From positions 1 through 39,189 of the forward strand of contig CALKHD010000201.1 in NCBI GenBank assembly GCA_938092195.1: a stretch of DNA of 39,189 nucleotides. The letters run 5' to 3'. The notes beneath the pieces are model-generated. The model did not search any database, was not told the DNA's origin, and saw only the letters and a program-made list of their open reading frames with translations. The DNA comes from an uncultured Flavobacteriales bacterium. Its GTDB lineage: Bacteria > Bacteroidota > Bacteroidia > Flavobacteriales_D > Sanyastnellaceae. The translations under genes were made by a program, and so were the position numbers. Every line of letters starts with the position of its first letter. The stretch's first letter is position 1. Shown here piece after piece: positions 22,588-33,100 of this stretch.

Positions 22588-23727
22588 TTAATCGTTGCTG
22601 GAGCCGCTCACTTCTTGGAGCAAAGCCTCTACGGCAGCCTCCAACGCAGTGATCCGGTCGTTCAGGTTGGTGAGGGTGTCTTGAAGGCTGATGCCTCCCG
22701 CAAACTCAAGGTCGCCAGACAGAACAGCATGGCCATCCTCATGGACTTGAAGGGCATCAGAACGCGCATCGAGTGCCGTGCCATTTCCCACAGACAGGAG
22801 GACGCCTGTTTGTGACGCCACATTGTATTTGCCCACCGCAGTTTGGTAGGCCTGATCGGCAACAGTGAAGTAGCCACCTGCACTTGAAGCGTAAGCACTT
22901 GCCGTGGTTTCATAGCCTTCGGCATGGGCGGCAAATCCGGAAGCAACAGAGTAAAAACCTTCGCTGGCTGCAGCGTCCGCAGTGGCCTGGGTGCCTTCTC
23001 CCACGGCGTGGGCACACGTCGCGCTGGCCACCGTATTTCGGTTGGACGCGTGGCTAAAAAATCCAGAAGCTGTGGTGTTGTACCCTTCAGCGTGAGCGGC
23101 GGTGTTGGTGGCTTCGCTCCCGTATCCTTCACTGTGTGCGTAGTTGGACAGGGCCTTGGTGTTGTAGCCCTGAGCGTGAGACGCTGTACCTGTGGCGTCG
23201 GTGAACATGCCTTGAGAATGCGAAGCCGTTCCCGTGGCTTCGGTTCCTTCTCCCATGGCGCTGGCGCACGTTCCAGAAGCATTGGTGTTGCGGTTGGTGG
23301 CATGGCTGTAGTTGCCTGGAGCGTCACTGCCATCGCCCAATGCCGAAGCAAAAGATCCTGTGGCGGTCACATTGCGGCCTTGTGCCATTTGTCCCGTCAC
23401 GCGCAAATCGTCCTCGACCCAGGTCCAAACGAAGGTGTTGACGCCAACAACGGAAGTGGAATCCGAAATGAAGCTCAATCCCAAGGAGTCGCGGGCAGCA
23501 GCCACGGAGCTGGCACTCGTGCCCCCGCTTTCAATGCCCAAGACACCTTCATCTTCCCATGGCTGGCCAAACAGTGTGAGCAGTTCGAGCACGTCTCCCG
23601 TGCCAATGAGGCTGTCTCCATCGGCATTTGGGTTGTATGGCCACTGAGCCTGCGCAGTCCCGGACGCCATCATCAAGGCGAGGGTCAGCAAGAACAGGGG
23701 AAACAAGGAGGGGTCAAAACGCTTCAT
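22588..23727 (-). CDS. Secreted YadA-head-like (Hep_Hag) repeat protein
   Basis: 379 residues with a Sec signal peptide (about 1-27, ending GTAQA). Residues 33-54 (PNADGDSLIGTGDVLELLTLFG) resemble one dockerin-like calcium loop plus helix, seen at the mature N-terminus of many secreted marine Flavobacteriales proteins. Residues 125-306 are 13 consecutive 14-residue units of the trimeric autotransporter head type (pattern xASHAxGYxTxASG). A VGNGTALDARSDALQVHEDGHAVL segment follows, like the end of phage-fibre or endosialidase-type stalks, then a heptad helix (LTNLNDRITALEAAVEALLQEV). No YadA beta-barrel anchor and no T9SS C-terminal domain are visible, so export past the outer membrane is unexplained. 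Likely a trimeric fibre. It lies downstream of the giant gene but is separated from it by a terminator. Confidence 0.85.
   Translation of the reverse strand: MKRFDPSLFPLFLLTLALMMASGTAQAQWPYNPNADGDSLIGTGDVLELLTLFGQPWEDEGVLGIESGGTSASSVAAARDSLGLSFISDSTSVVGVNTFVWTWVEDDLRVTGQMAQGRNVTATGSFASALGDGSDAPGNYSHATNRNTNASGTCASAMGEGTEATGTASHSQGMFTDATGTASHAQGYNTKALSNYAHSEGYGSEATNTAAHAEGYNTTASGFFSHASNRNTVASATCAHAVGEGTQATADAAASEGFYSVASGFAAHAEGYETTASAYASSAGGYFTVADQAYQTAVGKYNVASQTGVLLSVGNGTALDARSDALQVHEDGHAVLSGDLEFAGGISLQDTLTNLNDRITALEAAVEALLQEVSGSSND
22810..23355 (-). repeat. Thirteen 14-residue head repeats with higher-order duplication
   Basis: Units run without gaps from residue 125 to 306, 42 bases each. 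Units 2-5 (NYSHATNRNTNASG, TCASAMGEGTEATG, TASHSQGMFTDATG, TASHAQGYNTKALS) reappear as units 8-11 (FFSHASNRNTVASA, TCAHAVGEGTQATA, DAAASEGFYSVASG, FAAHAEGYETTASA), giving a 252-base super-period. The two TC units carry the only cysteines in the array. Confidence 0.8.
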
Positions 23728-23806
23728 AACAAGAAAAATAAGACAACGAGAATTTGTTCACTCTTGGCGAGAATTGGGCCATCGATGACAGGGAAAGGGG
23801 GTTGGA

Positions 23807-23840
23807 GAAAAACGCCCCCGACCAATTTGGCGGGGGCGTT
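23807..23840 (-). terminator. Rho-independent terminator after the giant T9SS gene
   Basis: AACGCCCCCG (23811-23820) and CGGGGGCGTT (23831-23840) form a perfect 10-bp GC-rich stem with a 10-base loop (ACCAATTTGG on the plus strand). On the minus strand the stem ends in a run of five T. It lies 22 bases past the stop of the giant gene and before the start of the Hep_Hag gene. Confidence 0.85.
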
Positions 23841-23861
23841 TCAATCTCCGTGGAGTGCGAA

Positions 23862-24115
23862 TCACTCCGTCACCATGAATTGCTTCACGATGCTGACATT
23901 GTTGGAACTCATGCGCACCTGGTACACGCCGCTTTCCAATTGGTAAGCTGGAATGTCGAGGGTGTATGCCTGGCTCTTTTCAACGTTGCCGCTGAACAAG
24001 GTCCCGATGTACATGCCCGTGGCGTTGAACAGCTTCACATCCAAGCGCATGGACTTCTGAACATTGAAGCCAATGCGGGCGTGGTCTTGCGTTGGGTTTG
24101 GCGAAATGTGAGACA
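23862..24115 (-). other. T9SS type A C-terminal sorting domain of the giant protein
   Basis: The last about 84 residues begin SHISPNPTQDHARIGFNV, continue with LFNATGMYIGTLFSG, and end GVYQVRMSSNNVSIVKQF plus MVTE. The PNP opening, the GxYxVRM strand and the final VKQFMV strand are the usual landmarks of the Por secretion-tail family, which is recognised by the type IX translocon and cleaved by the PorU sortase. Confidence 0.9.
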
Positions 24116-27100
24116 CTTGAATGTCTCCACGAGATTCGGCCTGGGCTGTGGCTTCGTCTACCAGGTTCGCGTCTCCAGCGTTTCCAGAGCCCACAAGGCC
24201 ATTTCCGATTTCGTCGGGGTCACACACGTCTCCCGTGATGTTCACGGTGTATCCAAATTCAGACTGGTTGCCACTGCAATCGGTGGCGGTGTAGTCGTAT
24301 TCGATTTGATATGGCAGGGTGCAATCCAGGTCTCCGAAGAAGTCACCTGACCCCATCACAGAAGCATTTTGGTGTGTGCCTGAGTAGTTGAACCAACCGC
24401 TGTAACCATAGTGGTTGTTCATGTTGTTGGCGCCCAATCCCACCTGGAAACGGTAGAACTGGTTGGCTGGTTGGTGCGTGCAGTTCAAGAAACTGCCGTC
24501 GTAATCGCCCCATCCAGTCAGCGTGCCTTGAGAGAGGAACCAGTAGGTCCAGTTCTCATGATCATCAAACAGGTTTTCACAATCCTGCTTGTAGCTCGTC
24601 GGGAAGTCTTGGTCTGACCAAGCATCAAAGTCGAGTCCGTCGGTCAAGGTGAATGTGACATGCCATCCCGCGTCAGGGTTGGCGTTGTCGACCACTGTCT
24701 CCTCAATCATCCAATCTCCGTTTGGAAGCTGGCTCACAATGCCTTCTCCCACTGTGGAGTAGAACTCACCTCCAGCGAAGTTGAACATGCGCACGGCGTG
24801 GGTCTCGTAGCCATTGCAAGTTTCTTCGCTGCTGAAGGCTTCAGGGGTCACCGAAGTGCAGTACTGATCCACGCTGTCATTGGGTGCATAGGCGCCCAGC
24901 ACTGTGGTGGTCATCTCCAAAGAGACTTCCCCGCCGCAGTTGTCGACCGCAGACACATCGCAAGCGTCTGTGGACGGAAGGAGCACATCTCCCTCGTGGT
25001 CTTCAGCGCAAACCTGCACCGTTCCACCATTTTCAATGCCGCAGACATCCAACCACAGGGGAGCGGTTTCGTCGGATACGGTCACTGTGATGGTTGAGGA
25101 AGAGAGGTTGCCACAGTTGTCGACCGCCTCGAAATGATAGGCCAGGGTGGCGTTGCCACATCCGTCCAGTCCCAAGGTGTCCACAGAGGAAGTCAACTCT
25201 GGGTCAGCATCGCATGCGTCCAAGGCTGAGGCCTCCAACACAGGCACTTCATCTAAACATGAAACGGTGGTGTCTTGAGCAGCACTGCCATTGGCAAATG
25301 CGACACTCAATGCCGGAGCAACCGTGTCAATCACCGTGATGGTCTGCAACCAAGCCGAAGAATTGCCGGAACAATCTGTGGCTGACCACTCACGGGTCAA
25401 GGTGTAGCCATCTTCACAATCTCCGCCTTCGAACGTTTCGCCCACATACGTGTAGGTGAGGGCGGCGTCGCAGTTGTCATCGGCCTGTAGTGACATCACG
25501 CCGTCTGGAGCTGGAACAGCATCGCAGGCTGCAGTGAGATCCATGGGCCCTGCCGTGAAGGTGGGGGCCACTGTGTCCACCACAGTCAGCACTTGGGTGT
25601 GGCTGTTCTGATTGCCAGCGCAGTCCACCAAGTTCCAAACACGGGTGATCACGTAGTCACTGGGGCAGAGGTCGTCGTCTTCCTGGGTCTCCGTGAAGGT
25701 CAAGGACACTTCTGGATCGCAGTTGTCTTCGGCGGTCAAGATGACAGCCAATGGAATGTCATCGCAAGCCACGGTCATGTCCATGGGCAACTCCTCCACA
25801 AATTCAGGGGAAGTGCCGTCCGTCAGGGTGATCAACTGCAGCACCGTTTTCACGTTGCCACACTCATCTTCCGCTGTCCAAGTCCGCGTGACTTCTGCGG
25901 TGCCGGCGCATCCATTGATGTAGTCGATGCTGTCGGTGTAGGCAATTTCGACGTCTGAGTCGCAATTGTCGACGGCTTCGGCGGCACCCAAGCTGCCCAC
26001 CGTGTAATCATTGTCACAAGACATGGTGGTGTCTTGAGGAATGAAGGTGAACACGGGAGCTTCGGTATCGATGAGGTTCACCGACTGAATCAAGGTGTCG
26101 GTGTTGCCACATTGGTCAACGGCCACATAGGTCAAGAGATAGCTGCCAGCGCAAGACCCACTGAACTCAGCCTCTGAAAGAAGCTCCAATTCAATGCTGG
26201 TGTCGCAGTTGTCCGTGACCTCGGCATACAAGGTGTCCATGCCCCATTCTGTGCAGGGGATGTCCAAGGTCAATTCGCCGTCAATCACAGGAGCTGTGGT
26301 GTCCACCACGGCAATGACCTGAACATGAGACAGAGAGTTTCCAGCACAATCCATGGTGCTCCATGTGCGGGTGATGGTCTGACCCTGAGCACAGTCTCCA
26401 TCCATGACGCCTTCATTGAAGGTGATCTCCAATTCCAGGTCGCAATTGTCGGAAGCTTCCATGCTGACTGGGGCTGGAACCGCGTCACAGGACACCGTGG
26501 TGTCGGCGGGCAATTCTGAGGTCCATTCTGGAGCTGTTTCGTCCACCACGGTCAATGTTTGCTCGTGCTGAACATCATTGCCACAGGCGTCAGTCGCTGT
26601 CCATGTGCGGGTCAGAACATAATTGCTGGCGCAATCGTCATCATCGCTGAGCGTCTCAGAGAAGCTTACCATGGGCGCGTCGTCACACGCATCGGTTGCG
26701 GTGAGGACGGCGGCCTCAGGGACATCGTCACAGGCGACCGTCGCGCTTTCTGGCAAGGCCTCCACAAAGGATGGGGCCGTGACGTCGGACGCACCAACGG
26801 TTTGATCGCAAGTGGCTGTGGTTTCATTGCCGCAGTTGTCGATGGCGACGGCGGTGAATGTCCGGATAAAGCTGAACGTTCCAACACACGTGGTGGTGGT
26901 GTCGTGGTCCACCCATGTCAATTCCACATCGGGGGCAGCTCCACCGCAATTGTCGGTGGCGGTGACCTCTGCCAGACCAAGGGCCTCCACAGAGAGGTCA
27001 GCGGTACAATCGTCTCCGGCGGCGACCACCACATCTTCTGGACAGGTCATTTCCACCACAGGTGGGGTATCGTCGTAGAGTTCGATGAATTGCTCGAACA

Positions 27101-30100
27101 TGTTTGCGTTTCCGCAATCATCCGAGAAGGTGTAGGTGCGCATGTACATGCCCACAGGCTGCACGCAACCACCGGAGAAAGGGGTATCGAAGAACGTCAC
27201 TGTGACTTCAGAACCACAGGCATCCTCCACCTCAATCAGGATGTTCTCGGGAACGATCTCGTCACCGTACTCCTCACAGGAGAGGGACAGGGTCATGTCG
27301 CCGTTCAAAACAACCGGAGCCACATCGTCAAAGACGGTGATGGTCTGTTGCACCAGGGTCTGGTTGCCACAGTCGTCCACAAAGGTCCACGTGCGGTCCA
27401 CCTGGAACGCGCCTGCACAACTCTGGTTGTAGAGGCTGTCCTCCACCCAGCTCCAAGCCACATCGGTGTCGAAGTTGTCGGTGGCGCTGAATTCGCCATA
27501 AGTGGCGTCAGCATCGTACTCCGCGCAAGGCAGGGTCACGTCTTCCACGCTGGCCATGGGCCCGAGGTTGTCGACCAAAGTGATCATCTGCTCGCAGGAT
27601 GCGGCATTGTCACAGAAGTCCACAGCAGTGAAGGTCCGGGTGAAGGTCATGGTGCCTTCAGCCAAGTCATCATCGGCTTCGCAATCGACCATGAAGTCAG
27701 AGTCCACATAAGTGATGTCGATCTGGGTCAGGTCGGAGCAATTGTCGGTGGCCACAGCGGTTCCAAGAACCGCAGTAGTGGTGTCACTGGCAAAGTCCTG
27801 GTCCATGACCAACAAGGTGTCTGCCGGGCAGGTGATTTCAGGAGCCACTTCGTCAAAGAGCGCGATGTACTGCTCGGCCAATGTGGTGTTTCCACAATCG
27901 TCCTCAGCGGTCCATATGCGCATCCAGCTTCCTGGGCATGCACCGCTCAACGGCCATGCTTCGATGGTGATGGTGAGTTCTCCATCGCAGTTGTCGAAGG
28001 CCTCGATGGGCACTTGAGTGGGGTCAAGCGGGTCGGTCAGCAGCTCACAAGAGATGGACTGATAAGGTGTGAAGTTGTTGAACGTCGGAGCGGTCTCATC
28101 CAAAGCCGTGATGGTCTGAATGCAAGACAAGGTGTCGCTGGAGTTTCCACAGGCGTCCACAGACCATGCCTGATAGGTGCGCTCAAAGCTGTAGCTGCCA
28201 TCGGCGCTGCCGTCGGAGCCATCGCACAAAGGAGTGGATGGGCCATCGCTGTGCGTATAGAAGGTAGCTGGGGCGGTGTCGCACCCATCTTCTGCCACAA
28301 CCGTGGGCACCCCAAAGAGGCCTTCAGAAACATCTGCTGTGCAATCCTCACCCAGGACAACCGTCGCGTCGGCAGGGCATTCGAGCAGGGTAATGACCGG
28401 TGCAGTAATGTCCTCTACAGTGAGGATTTGGGTGCAGCTGGCCTCTGCAGTATTGCCGCAGTGGTCCGTTGACACGGCAAAGAAGGTCCGTGTGATCACG
28501 TACGTTCCGCTGCTGTCGGTGCAGGTGTAGTCTGGTGCGCTGTCCTCAATGGTGTAAGAGAGAACAGGAGCGGAGTCACAGTTGTCTGTGCTGGAAATCT
28601 CAACCTCTCCAGATTGCGTGGGGTCGAGTTCGCCATTGCAAGCGTCGTCGAGCTGCACGGTAATGTCCGCTGGGCAGGTGATGTCGATGGTGGGGGCCAC
28701 CGTGTCGATCATCAGAATGAACTGGTGGGTGGTGGTGGAATTGCCGCATTCATCGATGACTGTGTAGGCCACGTCCCAGGTGGGCACAGGCAACACGCAA
28801 CCACCAGACATGGGCTCGCAGTCCACAAACGCAGTGTCGATGCCGCAGTTGTCGGTCCAGCTTACAAATCCAAGGTCGGCCAGCTCATCAATGTCACACG
28901 ACCAAGCGTCGCACGCCATTTCCGTTTGGGTGGCGCTCAAGGTGATCACAGGAGCCTGTTGATCCACAACCTCGATGAGTTGGATGCCCGTTTCCATGGC
29001 GGTGTTTCCACAGCTGTCTGCTGCAGTCGCACTCCAACGGCGCTCAATGGTGTAACAACCGGCAGATGTGCTGTCGACAACCACGTCGAGGTAGGTCAAT
29101 TCTCCAGCATCAAAGGCACAGTTGTCTGAGTATGACACCTGAGCAGATCCGGTCATGTCGGTCGACAAGTCGGCTTCGCAGAGCGCAGTCACCGAGACTT
29201 CAAGATCGCCAGGCAACACGAGGTCAATTTCTGGAGCCACATTGTCTTCAATGTGGATGAGTTGCGTGCAGTAGGTCACATTGTCGAACAGGTCGGTGGC
29301 AGACCAAGTCCGCTCCAACGTGTAACATGCACTGGATGTCTCGTCCACCAATTCCTCTCCGAGGTAGGCCACAACGGGGCTTCCTTCGTCGGTGCAGTTG
29401 TCGGTGGCCGTCAGCACTGCAGGGGCAGGAATTTCCTCGCCACAAGCGATGACGGTATCGGCAGGACAATCGTCAAACAATGGAGCGGTCTCATCGAGGC
29501 GGCAGATTTGCTGCGTCACATTGATGGCTCCACAGCTGTCGTCAAAGACTGTGTAGATGTTGGTCACACATGGCTCCTCTGGATCTGGCGTGACAGCTTC
29601 AAGCGAGAGGTCCACAATCACGTCACCCAAGGCGCCGCTGACTTCGACACCGTCGATGACTCCTTCCCAGCCAAACCAACCGCCGAGACCGAAGTCACAG
29701 TTGTGGTCGTTGGCGCCAAGGCCGACTTGGAATCCGAAATAACCGTTGCTGGGGGCGTGGTTCAGTTGCAAGTTGCTGCCTTCATAATCGCCAGTACCGT
29801 TCAAGAAGCTTTGGTCGCTCTTGAGCATGTACATGTCCCATTCGTCGAACGGAAGGTCATTGCAGGTGTAGATGTACTTGAATCCTTTGCCCATGGCGGC
29901 CCATTCGGCACCACTCACACGGTCGTTGAACACATAAAACACCTCGAACCCTTGGTTGTGGTTGAGCTCGTTGACCACATGGCCGGTGAGCGTAGCCACT
30001 CCGTTTCCGAATTGCGTGAACTGAAGGCCGTCTTCGGTTTCCACGAAGTAGTCAGAAGCCGCAAGTCCTTGGTTGGCCAACCCATAAATGCGGATCGCCG

Positions 30101-33100
30101 CATCGGGGCCCATGCCGAATGCCGTAGTAGCCTCGCCCGTCAGGTATGGCTGGGTGTATGGCGTAGAAACGCAGGCCACCTCGTTGTACTCTTCACCCGT
30201 GCAGTTGTTCAATGCAGAGGTCGGGTTTTCGCAAGTGATGCCTTCCAGGTCTTCGATGCATTCCAAGGTGTAATCGTTGATCGGAGGATCGAACGAAAGG
30301 CACTCAGGGTCGCAGTCGTCAAGCTCGAGCGGGTCGCCGTTGCAGTCGAATCCAACTTCGGCATAGAAACAGGTTCCGTCGTCATCGGTGGCGTCAGCGC
30401 TGTAGTTACAGGCGTCCTCTTCGGTACATCCGGGCACCTCAAGTTCATCGCAAATTCCGTCTTCGTCGGCGTCAGCCAGGCAGTTGCCTTCGCAATCGAG
30501 GTAATCCTCGGCATACGTACAAAGTGTGTTGTCTTCGTCAGTGGCGTCCGCATCATAGTTGCAGGCCAGTTCATCTCCGCAACCCAACACTTCTGCTTCG
30601 TCGCAAACTCCGTCTCCATCTAAGTCGGACAAACACTCGCAATCGCAGTCATAGTAGTCTGCTCCACAGAATTGTTCGGGGAAAACACACGTAGAGGGGA
30701 TGGTTGCGTTTTCGTTGTAGTTGCAAGCGGTTTCATCCATGCACCCTTCAATGGCCTCACCCGTCAGGTAGGGCAGCAAAGCGGGGTCGTCGAATGTGCC
30801 GAGCTCACCACCTTCTTGATCAGCGGTCAGGTCAAAGTCCAATTCGTACAAGGCACAATCGGCCGCATCAAAGAGCTCCAAGTCCACCGTTTGACCGGCT
30901 TCCAGGTAGAGGTTCATGTTCACATAGGAGTTGCCCTCGAAATCGAAGGTTGTCCCTGTGCCCACGACAATGTCGCCGGCAATGGCGATCACGGTGGCGC
31001 CGAAGACGGGCATCCCGTCTAGGGTCACGTTCGCAATCAAAGTGTTGGGGATCACGGGCAGCACGACCACATCTGTGTCGGGTTCGTTGCATGGATCAAA
31101 GGGGTCGCAAATGCCATCGCCATCGGTGTCGGCCAAGCAGTTTCCTTCGCAGTCAACTCCGGAATCTGCATAGGTGCAGGATCCGTTGTCAACGGTGGCC
31201 TCGTCATCGTAGTTGCAGGCCGCATCGTCTGTACAGCCTTCGCAGCTTGTGTAGTCGCAAGAGCTGTCGTTGTCTGTGGCGAGATCGTCGTAGTTGCAGG
31301 CACTTTCATCGGTGCAGCCACCCACTTCATCTTCGTCACAAACGCCATCTTCATCGCTGTCGTTCAAGCAAGCTCCATCGCAGTCTACGTTGTCGACTCC
31401 GTAGAGGTCGATGGCATAAACACACAGCGTGTTGTCCGTATCAACGACAGGGTCGTCGTTGTAGTTGCAGGCTTCTGAATCGGTGCAATCTGTGGATTCG
31501 TCATCATCACAAACGCCATCTTCATCGCTGTCTGTGAGGCAGTTTCCATCGCAATCCACATTGTCGACTCCATAAAGGTCAAGGGGGTAGGTGCAAGAAT
31601 CGTCGTCATCGGTGGCCAAGGCATCGTAGTTGCAGGCCTCTTCTTCGGTGCACCCAGGCACTTCGTCTTCGTCACAAACGCCATCTTCATCGGCGTCAGC
31701 GAGGCAGTTTCCATCGCAATCGAGTCCGGCTTCGGCATAGGTGCAGGAGGCATCGTCCACGTTGGCTGCGTCATTGTAGTTACAAGCAGCCTCGTCGGTG
31801 CATCCCAGCACAGCGTCGTCGCCAAGGAAGGGCAAGTTGCCGGGGGAACTGAAGGTGGAGAGTTCCTGACCTTCTGCCTCCACTTCAATGGTGAGGTCCA
31901 AGCCATAGAGTTCACATTCAGCTTCGTCGAACAATTCAAACGTCACGGCGTCGCCCGTGGAGACATACAAGGTCATGCTGACCCAGGACCCACCCTCGTA
32001 ATCAAAGGCTTCATCCACACCCACGGTCTCACCATTCACCAAAGCGAGCACGGTCATTCCCACGACGGGCTGACCATTCAGGCTGACTTCGGCGATGTAC
32101 GTGGCGGGAACCACTGGAAGAACAGCGGGAGTCAGATCGGGGTCTGCACAAGGGTCGAATTCATCACAAATGCCGTCTTCGTCGCTGTCGTTCAGACAGT
32201 TTCCGTCGCAATCGTAGCCGTCAACCGGGCCGTCTCCATTGCACACACCGCATTCGTCCAGCGCGCCAATGCAGTCGTCTACATCATCACAGATGCCATC
32301 TGAGTCAGCGTCAGCGGTGCACCCGCCGTTGCAGACGCCCAGGGCATCCAAGGTGTTTCCGTCGCAGTCGCACGCTCCGTCAGCAATGCCAGAACCTCCG
32401 CACACGTCGCATTCGTCCAACTGCAAGCAGGATCCGTTGTCATCGGTGGCGGCAGCGTTGTAGTTGCAGGCGGTTTCGTCGGTACATCCACCGACTTCAA
32501 ACTCGTCACAAACGCCATCTTCGTCGCTGTCATTGAGGCAGTTGCCGTCACAGTCATATCCAGCCTCCGCATAGGCACAAGAACCATCGGCAATGGTGGC
32601 AGTCGCGTCGTAGTTGCAAGCCAGTTCGTCGGTACAACCTGCGCACGACTCAAAGTCACAAGAGTTGTCGTCGTCGGTCGCCAGAGGGTTGTAGTTGCAG
32701 GCTTCTGAATCGGTGCAGCCTCCCACTTCAAACTCATCGCAAATGCCATCGGTGTCGGTGTCATTCAAGCAATCGCCATCGCAGTCATAACCCGCATCCG
32801 CGAAGGTGCATGAGTCATCGGAAATGGTGGCGGTTTCGTCGTAGTTGCAAGCGAGGTCATCTGTACAACCGGCGCAGGACACAAACTCGCATGAGCTGTC
32901 GTCGTCGGTGGCCAAAGCATCGTAGTTGCAGGCCGCTGAATCTGTGCAACCCGCCACTTCAAACTCATCGCAAATGCCATCGAGATCGGTGTCATTCAGA
33001 CAATCGCCATCACAATCATAGCCGTCCTCGGCGTAGGTGCAGGTGCCATCGTCGTCGGTGGCAGCCTCATCATAATTGCAAGCCAGGGGATCCACACAAC

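Noticed and set aside
22442..23860. tRNA-associated integration site for the adhesin region
   Set aside because: No integrase, no duplicated tRNA 3' end and no direct repeats seen; the tRNA has its own promoter and terminator and the flanking genes look native.
26559..28472. 637-codon open frame on the plus strand opposite the giant gene
   Set aside because: Codon-composition shadow of the HYR array: no recognisable domain, and its periodicity mirrors the minus-strand repeats. Shorter plus-strand frames at 29253-30623 are the same effect.
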